Shown piece by piece: positions 30,301 to 35,700 of a stretch of 64,000 nt of DNA. A program made the position numbers and the translations under genes. Source of the stretch: Verrucomicrobium spinosum DSM 4136 = JCM 18804 (GTDB lineage Bacteria; Verrucomicrobiota; Verrucomicrobiia; Verrucomicrobiales; Verrucomicrobiaceae); contig NZ_ABIZ01000001.1 in NCBI RefSeq assembly GCF_000172155.1, positions 6,729,105 to 6,793,104 of the forward strand, given 5' to 3'. Within the stretch, counting starts at the first letter, position 1. Every line of letters starts with the position of its first letter. The notes under the pieces are model-generated. The model made no database searches and was not told where the DNA came from. It was given only the letters and a program-made list of their open reading frames with translations.

Positions 30301-32227
30301 GGCCGCCCTGGACGGCCGCAGTGCGGCGCATCTCACCGACGACCTGCTGCGCCGCGCCTCGGAGCGTGTGCCCCGCAGCCAGCCCCCTGATTTCATCCGT
30401 CTTGCCCTGCCCCACAACCCTGATATACTTGACCCAAATGGAAACCAAACCGGCCGTTCCCATCAAGATCGCAACCCTGGACGAGCGCTTGAAAGCCTCC
30501 GCCGCAGTGCCCTGGGAGGACGCCCTCGCCGCCATGAAAAGGCAGGCCGGGTACAAGGCGGACCAGAACGACGATCCGGCCGTGAGAGCCCTGGCTTATC
30601 TCGAGTCCATGGAGAAACGCTCACACGGGGAATAGCACCTCTCCAAAAGCTCGGTGGAGCGGAGCACGATGTCTATCCACACCAGCCTTCCAACCTGGCC
30701 GTCAAGCTCACCAAGCCGGGCGAGTTTGGCTGGGACGGCAACTTGCAGACCTACCTGCGCCGTCTGGCCTGGGGCAACCTTCTTTTCGACGATGACGTTG
30801 CTGTTGAAGGCCTGACCCAGCTTCCTGGCGAAAGCCTTCCACGCCTGGTCACCACCCAGCCGTGGTACCGCGCAGACAAAGTGCGTCCGCATCCAGATGC
30901 GAGCGAGGTGGAGGCCTACATGCGCGCCAGGGGCTTCCTCAAGGTGGCAGACGGTGCGTACGTGCACAAGCATCTGGACATCTCGGCCAGCGATGCCAAG
31001 GCAGCCAACTTCATCCGGACGGAGGCCGGGGTCATCCACCCCATTGATATCATCCTCGACCACACCCCTGAGCAAGAGTACCGACGCCTGCGAGAATTGG
31101 CGGAGCGGACTCCGCAGATGCTTGCTCCCCGGCAGACAAAGAGCGGGACGGGGCCGGACGCCCGATTGCAGTTTTCCTCTACCGGATCTCACGAACGGAT
31201 GGTACAGGCACAGCAGGAGCTCGAAAATTCATTCGAAAAAATACAAAAAATCACCCAGGGCATGTGGGGGAGGCTGCCGGCCAGCTTCCAGTCGACGGTT
31301 GAAGCGTTGATACGCGGTGAGGACGCTAAATATCCCGGTATCGAGGCGATTCGACCAAGAAAGGGGCTTGATCGCGAGTCTCGAATTGTCGAAGCATCAT
31401 TCGCTCACTACATCGCTCAGGATCCAGAGAGGGCACTGCAACGTTACTTTGAAATATCCAAACAGGAGTTTCCGCATGGGCGCTATGTTGGCCCCGATGC
31501 AGCGAGAGAGGTGCTGCCCGAGTATTCAGAACATGCCTGGTTTCGAACGGCTTTCAATCTGGCCACTCTGGCACCTTCTGGATATATAGCCTATCGTCTC
31601 GCAATGCCCACGCTCTATGCCGATAAATCACGCTCAGTCGTGTTATTTACGGCGGGAGGCTACGCGAGCGGGAAGACAATGGCCACGAAGTTGGCGTTGG
31701 GAAAACTAGTTGAGGCTGCCGCTGCCGTTGTGGATTCAACGGTTAGCAGTGAAGCAGCAGGATCCCGCCTCATTGAGGGGGCATTGGCTGAGGGTTTTCA
31801 ACCTGCCTTTGTATTTGTTTACCGTCCCTGGCTGCCTGCATACCGAAGCGCGGTCAGCCGACTACAGTCGAGCGGCAGGCCTATTGGAGCTGTAGAAACT
31901 GCCAGTGCTCACTACGAATCGCAGAAAGCATTTTTGGAGCTGGCCAAGAAGTATCATGGGAAAGCTACATTTTTTGTGCTGGTGAATGACGGTGCACTAG
32001 AAGACATTCGCAGAGAGCCTGTTGAGTATCTTGAAAAACACGCGTATTATAAAGCAGATGAAAAAGGAAGCCGACAACAAGAAATGGCGGGCGAATATGC
32101 CGCCTACCTCGACGGAGAGTTCTCTGCCGGAAGACTTGGGGCGCTTGAGTACACCGCCGCCAGATTTGGCAATGCTGATAGACGAGTCCTTGACCGACTT
32201 CAAGGAGAAGGCGAGAGCGTACCGTGA
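21290..32227 (+). CDS. Giant phage polyvalent protein: MuF-C-like, LPD-like, HTH, HExxGH metallopeptidase-like, PolyVal kinase-like, zeta-toxin-like tip
   Basis: 3645 residues in one open frame. Residues 1-2030 form a long helical carrier without named enzymes; a hydrophobic Gly/Ala-rich part near 1220-1270 may insert in membranes. About 2034-2220 resembles the phage MuF C-terminal domain (LVLPNSLFDKV, HAVPLAALEQLP, VNQIQSLYGK). About 2384-2600 is a large-polyvalent-protein-associated (LPD) type domain. About 2688-2761 is a sigma-region-4-like HTH (IAGIAQESGLPEVAVQNIV). About 2796-3040 is metallopeptidase-like, with H2883-E-R-V-G-H2888. About 3121-3277 resembles the polyvalent-protein kinase (LAVKLTKPGEFG, ILDHTPEQ). 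About 3320-3645 is a zeta-toxin-like P-loop kinase (GGYASGKT, K3462), notably richer in A/T than the rest. RLSFS (2771) and RLQFS (3292) mark module borders. Such proteins are known to enter with phage DNA and act against the host or rival elements. The toxin role is inferred. Confidence 0.7.
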   Translation: MATDPLEVLHDDPNLRRLNRAARLAPDGRTNAAINQQREQYIQARLDEQHAAELEQARTDRGAYSDQVEPQFASENRPRYTDPQGITRPTQPDEVWQAQQQHKLAEEQRKENLRIARASGIEIEADPATGLERPKVGQNGKPLYTPAIVGQPQRMATLPFTLKNPDGTTKQEDRAQPDGSPWTVVRARTPDGREFNTPAQDVKWDAATRTHRLKHPESGQEVAIPGERPLTQTDEKTGNISILSTDAATGMLAPQVIGKDERITRNLQFDQRTQEVTGRAAFLQQEHDLRTLEDQPKLEALTEAQKKAKEFDKELFTYANGQPARLFTDARSGITTTIPLDDPVQVQQARDWLTKRDAARRQVEELSMPAKQAEEAARARQTELHRLALRKVRLEQAKQAHLRKLDEAQRAGAILRTPDWSKLEADPITQASARAAVGEQDPAAQAALSDAEQAASNTIVSSIAHALEGYTPQKATQDQQHLAKVMGAFVDEEGNIDTSRFGQTLFAGLGLIGKVTGTGNTLTAPLKDLGNKAIAFSAAAQTFKGLAGNHDLTTEPGRANALKALFPTSNPDALVATSRQVDVGGTPATLIDLSNPATGEDLGTYHPSGNFMTVGWETQSKIGTLRAPQLADNGIPAYFGNPNNRLSDGQKRALLQTGLELRLSGENDESTFARLDHAGLGIRGLRDKLQKGELSYQEARALKSQLYGWDETDLPKAITEDGLTAWLGKNEACRRMWQTAKKPEAKAEVVTAYFDALYGKSRQTDLAFNVDGLKQARAQMLENLAGKGMGDKARDFGAELAKQTFGSLAAIIYRSVKEAPARLGAWKAADKLTGWDWVKAVSDSEDERLAISDEQTADWLRNTNTFFGGTFFDTHGVGYDLRHLFLQLSDKAAQAGSLDAITDPEAAELRDRITGLYHADRIGSAEGAARGFTPDAFDVRKDPAIRAALQDYIESGNADHRERAFRLFALDPKARRLEQRIQAYTLSPRSATMEDVQERAREIFGLDLTNEKSTAILRLASEIEAAGKNEQAIAARVKAAGSLMGVGDQHAAAVILQHIAGQVTNDPGSWAAYINTLDSAGIQEFGAEGLTTFAGTAFKGLKILRVAAGAAVKTAAKTTGSKTLSTAVRMAQQTEKSVAGRLARANRILDETRFGRSWDKVKAALAGPAARAPFTPALGQTLPAWKRATNVAFAGAGTYSRTAFAEGLEETVAAVGEPGATMDSVAEQTAMGFIYGGLGGPLMTVTFAPLAAASSARQARAQMQARDQWAQELNAIGAQVPGWQNVTGADFDLYHALMDVGTVTASQESLKALNTERQSLAEELAAMPGSAPSPRRTEINTRLQTIDSERAAHSAAITFAAGNAAGALAAVRDARQLSPSQRALLTAAAKVAGGRTDFTVEEGKAITSSPEVFEVASTELEGITDQGLQRLTDAANVRLTDAGRAQIQAAMPELGALISTAESNRLYEQQQQAQTQQPSSTPSPATGSASAAPTWSVRGDNGTLATLPATEAATAEEALRKLQLRLPEGENVDARSLTQPESQAPASNGAPASREQLIRDVIARAIAAYPGLSSTVSVLEGSQGVGDSGAAYDYGQDRVLLSIPKLLAETEGFTAQQTASHIATAVDEEIRHAAHMQAARALYELSGDSRPFHVWRAAHYGRLWNEEFTEEQRQATLDLYGSTLDAAQDWEKAFEGIRMLSQTKASGQTTEAAKGYHIQPNQQGILAHLRAVFAYLKDLVSKGNLPDSIRRDLDAIEATLKQFRQSASPTTATASPSGKAVAQMSQSEYAAHLTAHGPPDGVSFYDALTARPEHRHFTAQQRAEYYMQHRSAVKAFTQRVSDFWTKLKQSPIAGIVARGVESAWTNFEVGNDTHVKGTDRHKAYATLADVLSLSQPDMQGFMEALRDAGFHGQVKFPGMGSRALLSFDNVVMHGATENDAKVAERVAREYFGTRVQGTQFGIDQGGRSHTQALADRAEQSFKSQARSTTTAAVKHAGHPATSAIHRAENAMLAPLLGDSPSISSQLSASPLQPSVFWSRLYRQNLAKWQAGEPLGLPLVRLGPTPAVIRAAGAEGHMLVLPNSLFDKVTKEVHAVPLAALEQLPEGLADPVAIFPSRTRPDSLLVLTEFTEPGQGPIVAAIHLDKISSHGVAVNQIQSLYGKSAREIALMFGENPIYENKTKSLSMARLFGLQLPKRGTPPKGFSKILGPDDIVNPQSGSGTLNAAPSGSSASQETLRLLLERARTLGLAHQLSGISSRASALIRLASQKPQYHIAPALRAALRALIGFKEKGGKGTVEEYLQQQDRLTPGTAPEMAQLAAALGKATSPESVRAILDEYLRLAHAVTTTTGEPLPTNADLIRRAIDQSSIPSGSSATQRLNTSPIRQEDLRFAAQASAELAKHDEVFRHPVSKSGLLEDVMADVVDFATYLGEDTRPDERQESEADRRFVFRTDNGKLFYVYERGQRGRGEVWIDVSRLEEGDGGSAIYAAVGNYAKNSRRKFIGDPKGLSESAIVRRTSAMLSLALRHGRTDFMEPAAEQLKGVPEKGIAPLKWEGDDVAKIASLIETFLSHLHQKIPALRNYRYDFERQQFIYRDGRPVGRERFDAGAETNLVRASRAGQATLRRAIFLQSLASSQGSERPQLLEALLHGNREHAGSGDPSVSLNEGGPLHQLFAAPLQPPSGGPSLHERALRAILAPVPQKIRLIFAEFLKDRPIAGIAQESGLPEVAVQNIVNQMRARYLTALKLLQADALALQAAGPMTSASTRPRLSFSRGQGNNWHNRAPASRRGSTSPSVYREALAAIRQRLPGLVHQRVLVFDSPADLAASSYGEDYSDAEIASMEEAEALFDRHTGRTLIFASQIELRVGETPLHALARLLLHERVGHEGVNFLLATDEAVGRSWNQLASRIPRGELQAILNEPGYQHLAGHPADLALEWLARKVEQVEGARTVAELENKLPSLARRMWQALQEAVAKLLSMLSRNGKAAFERDVRDLISKARQAALDGRSAAHLTDDLLRRASERVPRSQPPDFIRLALPHNPDILDPNGNQTGRSHQDRNPGRALESLRRSALGGRPRRHEKAGRVQGGPERRSGRESPGLSRVHGETLTRGIAPLQKLGGAEHDVYPHQPSNLAVKLTKPGEFGWDGNLQTYLRRLAWGNLLFDDDVAVEGLTQLPGESLPRLVTTQPWYRADKVRPHPDASEVEAYMRARGFLKVADGAYVHKHLDISASDAKAANFIRTEAGVIHPIDIILDHTPEQEYRRLRELAERTPQMLAPRQTKSGTGPDARLQFSSTGSHERMVQAQQELENSFEKIQKITQGMWGRLPASFQSTVEALIRGEDAKYPGIEAIRPRKGLDRESRIVEASFAHYIAQDPERALQRYFEISKQEFPHGRYVGPDAAREVLPEYSEHAWFRTAFNLATLAPSGYIAYRLAMPTLYADKSRSVVLFTAGGYASGKTMATKLALGKLVEAAAAVVDSTVSSEAAGSRLIEGALAEGFQPAFVFVYRPWLPAYRSAVSRLQSSGRPIGAVETASAHYESQKAFLELAKKYHGKATFFVLVNDGALEDIRREPVEYLEKHAYYKADEKGSRQQEMAGEYAAYLDGEFSAGRLGALEYTAARFGNADRRVLDRLQGEGESVP
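29046..29288 (+). CDS. Small ORF nested in +1 frame inside the giant gene, behind the LPD-like module (putative partner or immunity protein)
   Basis: 80 residues from an ATG at 29046 to a TAA at 29288, shifted +1 against the host frame. It reads like a folded protein: an acidic start, then ALTPEQKRIWFAHLERVRQH, then AAKDPNYWKHFSMGIVNM. The main frame over the same bases becomes Arg-rich and loses family resemblance. It begins exactly where the LPD-like domain ends. A different small ORF family occupies the corresponding place in the minus-strand locus. An immunity or antitoxin role for the LPD module is inference; I recognise no family. There is no clear Shine-Dalgarno. Confidence 0.5.
   Translation: MTSSDNSSFTETEDPLAENALTPEQKRIWFAHLERVRQHYVALYSSNPLHQARAAKDPNYWKHFSMGIVNMPGVETPQFH
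30438..30635 (+). CDS. Small ORF nested in +1 frame between metallopeptidase-like and kinase-like modules
   Basis: 65 residues, beginning METKPAVPIKIATLDERLK and containing WEDALAAMK and ALAYLESMEKR. It starts where the metallopeptidase-like module ends (after DFIRLALPHNP) and stops just before the kinase-like module. The main frame across it reads as an Arg/Gly-rich shadow (RRSALGGRPRRHEKAGR). A homologous nested ORF with the same start, length and +1 phase is present in the displaced copy at 35921-36118. That conservation supports translation of this frame. Function is unknown. Confidence 0.55.
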   Translation: METKPAVPIKIATLDERLKASAAVPWEDALAAMKRQAGYKADQNDDPAVRALAYLESMEKRSHGE

Positions 32228-32270
32228 CGAGCATGGAATTCCGTTGCCACCACCCGAGACGCGTTTCTGA
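32058..32270 (+). CDS. Putative antitoxin overlapping the end of the zeta-toxin-like tip (+1 frame)
   Basis: 70 residues from the ATG at 32058, ending 43 bases beyond the stop of the giant gene. It is +1 relative to it, as with the other nested ORFs. It begins MKKEADNKKWRANMPP, followed by an acidic helical part (DLAMLIDESLTDFKEKARAY) and a Pro-rich end. Zeta toxins are normally neutralised by a small partner (epsilon) encoded beside them; position and size fit such a role, but I see no clear epsilon signature. A terminator follows at 32503. Confidence 0.55.
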   Translation: MKKEADNKKWRANMPPTSTESSLPEDLGRLSTPPPDLAMLIDESLTDFKEKARAYRDEHGIPLPPPETRF

Positions 32271-32499
32271 AAGAATTTGGATCCGAATTGACCTGCCGAA
32301 TTCGACAATGCAATGCATGATATTGTCAGTTTGAATGGCGGGACTCCTGACCTGTTATTTCAAAATACGCCCCCGGACGGAGTGACGTGACACGGCTCTG
32401 TAAAATACGATGGCGCAATGCGACTCCGACAACCGTGAATGTGAGTTTAGCAAGTAGGCCTGATCTGGAATTTGACTGATCCACCGCTCCTTGCTGACC

Positions 32500-32637
32500 T
32501 TGCCCCTCTCCCGGCTAACGCTGTGCGAGGGGTTTTTCTTTGTCAGCTATCGCCATTCCAGGCCGCCACCCCCGCTGACGCATGGTATTGCCTTGAACCT
32601 CAGCAACACGCGCCACCGCACCATCACCTGCTGAGGC
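32500..32637 (+). repeat. Cassette-boundary repeat, copy 1
   Basis: About 138 bp that includes the terminator and continues with a segment containing TATTGCCTTGAACCTCAGCA. A diverged copy lies at 37823-37951. Both stand between the end of one effector/partner unit and the point where homology to the MuF-C-like region of the giant gene restarts (about 32695 and 37952). Confidence 0.7.
32503..32537 (+). terminator. Terminator closing the giant gene and its overlapping partner
   Basis: CCCCTC (32503-32508) pairs with GAGGGG (32527-32532), followed by TTTTT. An almost identical terminator stands at 37826-37859 behind the displaced copy, so it appears to be part of the cassette. Confidence 0.7.
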
Positions 32638-32718
32638 GAAGGCGGTGCACGCGATACTAGCCGAGACGGCGGAGGAGTTCGAGGAAGGTGTGCAGGCGGG
32701 GAGCCCCTCGGCCTCCCT

Positions 32719-35700
32719 TTGGTTCGCCTAGGGCCCACCCCCGCGGTCATCCGTGCCGCAGGGGCCGAGAGACACATGCTCGTACTTCCCAACAGCCTTT
32801 TCGACAAAGTCACCAAAGAGGTTCACGCAGTTCCTCTCGCGGCTCTCGAACAACTTCCGGAGGGTTTGGCCGATCCCGTAGCCATCTTCCCCTCCCGCAC
32901 CCGCCCAGACAGCCTGCTGGTGCTTACAGAGTTCACAGAGCCTGGCCAGGGCCCCATCGTCGCAGCCATTCATTTGGACAAGGACACAGGCCGCGGAGTG
33001 ATCGTCAATCAGATCCAGTCTCTCTACGGCAGACCTCCAGGTGACATCGCCATGATGTTCGGGGAGAGCCCGATCTACGAGAACAAAACAAAGAGCCTTT
33101 CGATGGCACGACTATTTGGGCTGCAATTGCCCAAACGTGGGACGCCACCGAAAGGCTTCTCAAAGATACTCGGCCCGGATGACATCGTCAACCCCCAAAG
33201 CGGGTCAGGCACTCTCAACGCCGCCCCCTCCGGGAGTTCCGCCAGCCAGGAAACCCTGCGCCTCCTCCTTGAGCGAGCCCGCACCCTGGGCCTTGCCCAC
33301 CAGATCTCCGGCATCAGCTCGCGAGCCAGCGCCCTCATCAGACTCGCCTCTCAGAAACCGCAATACAACATCGCCCCCGCCCTCCGCGCCGCCCTCCGCG
33401 CCTTGATCGGGTTCAAGGAAAAAGGCGGCAAGGGAACTATCGAAGAATATCTCCAGCAGCAGAACAGGCTTACTTCGACTGCCGCACTGGGGGCGACAAA
33501 GCTCGCCATTGCCCTTGGTAATGCCTCCTCAGCCACAGCGGTGCGCTCGATCTTCGACGAGTATCTGCGACTCGCCGATGCGGTAGACACCACCACGACC
33601 GACATCTTCGGCAAGCCACCGGCCAACCGGGAAACCCTCATCGCACGGGCCACAGCCAAGGTGCCTGCATCCACCCTGCTCAAAACGGTGCCACTGACGC
33701 CGGTGCAGGCGGCGGCCTTCCGCAATCTCACGGCGGCAAAGCAGCGCCTGGGCACCCTCCCCTTCCCGCTGGAGGCCCGCCGTCAGGAGATCGCCAACGA
33801 ACTGCTTCCCGGGGAGAATTCAGTGACGCAGATGGTCGCGGCCCTGGTGGCCGTGGAGCAACCGCAGGCACTGGCCGCCTACCGCAATCTCGAAGCCGGG
33901 CGACAGCGGCTTGGTGCCCTTCCGGCTCACGCGGAAAAGGCTCGCAGCGCCTACGAAGGGAGGGTTCAGGATGCACTGATCCAGGCGAGCACGATGCTGG
34001 AGCTAGACACACGGCCCTCCCGCAACACCCTGCTGGGGGCAGCCTCGACCCGGCAGCCCCTTCCCTCCTTCCTCACCCCTCTTGACAAAACTCGGGACAG
34101 GGCGAGCTTTGAGAATCATGAGCACCGAGATCCAGCCGGCTTCCTCGCCTTCTTTACCGGAGACGAAGGTGACCGAGTCTCAGGCCTACGCCCAAATCGC
34201 TCGAAGCGCCGGAAACATGGGGTGGAACTCACCCGTCGTGCCGGAATTCTTGAGAGAGCTCTACGGGAAGCAACTCGACTCGATCCAGGTCCAGTCGTCC
34301 AACGATTAGAGGGCGCACAAAAACATTCGCCTACAGAGGCTCCTTTCGCAGGTGGGGAACACATCGTCATCTTTGACAATGTTACCCAGCGCGCTGTCAA
34401 ACTTACCAAGCCGGGGGTCTATGGCGCACAGGGCCAGGACTTTGAAGCATATGTTCGCCGCTGGGCCGTCGCGAACGCCGCGCTGGGAGACGGGGTGGCG
34501 TTTGAAGGACTGGTCACCCTTCCAGGCGAAACAGAGGCTCGCGCCGTCATTTCACAGCCGTGGGTTGCGGGCCGCGATGGCACAGATCGTGAAATGGCAG
34601 ATGCGTTCATGGGCCATGGGTTCGTCGAACTTGAACCAGGAAAGTGGATTCACCCCATCCGTGAAATCACCGCCTGGGACACCATCACACCCGGTAACGC
34701 TATCACGCGAGCAGACGCATCAACGCAGTTCGTCGACCTGCAACTAGATGACGCATCCCCGGCTGATCTTCGCGCAATTCGCCAACGAACCCGATTTGGT
34801 GAGAGCACACTGTTTGCTTCTTCAACAAAGCCCTCCCTCCACGAGCGGGCCCTGCGGACCATCCTGGCCCCCGTCCCGCAGAAGATCCGCCTGATCTTCG
34901 CCGACTTCCTCAAGGACCGCCCCATCGCCGGGATTGCGCAGGATTCCGGCCTGCCTGAAGTGGCGGTGCAGAACATCGTCAACCAGATGCGGGCCCGGTA
35001 TCTCACCGCGCTCAAGTCGCTGCAGGCGGACGCTCTGGCACTGCAGGCCGCCGGGTCCAAAGCCTCCGCGAGCACCCGGCCGCGGTTGAGCTTCAGCCGG
35101 GGACAAGGAAACAACAGGCACAACAGAACCCTCGCCTCCCGGCCCAGCAGCGCGAGCCTCTCCGTGTACCGCGAGGCGCTGGCAGCCATCCGGCAACGCC
35201 TCCCCGGGCTGGTGCACCAGCGCGTCCTGGTCTTTGACTCGCCAGCGGACCTCGCCGCCTCCTCCTATGGGGAGGACTACAGCGATGCGGAGATAGCAAG
35301 CATGGAGGGTACGGAGGCCCTCTTTGACCGCCACACGGGGCGCACCCTCATCTTTGCCAGCCAGATCGAGCTGCGCGTGGGCGAAACGCCGCTGCACGCC
35401 CTCGCCCGCCTTCTGCTGCATGAGCGCGTCGGCCATGAGGGGGTGAACTTCCTGCTGGCCACGGATGAAGCCATTGGGCGTTCGTGGAACCACCTCGCCT
35501 CGCGCATCCCCCGCGGGGAGCTGCTGACCATCCTGAGCGAGCCGGGCTACCAGCATCTGGCCGGTCACCCCGCAGACCTGGCCCTGGAGTGGCTCGCCCG
35601 CAAGGTGGAGCAGGTGGAAGGGGCCCGCACCGTGGCAGAACTGGAGAACAGGCTGCCCTCCCTGGCCCGCCGCATGTGGCAGGCGCTGCAGGAGGCGGTC

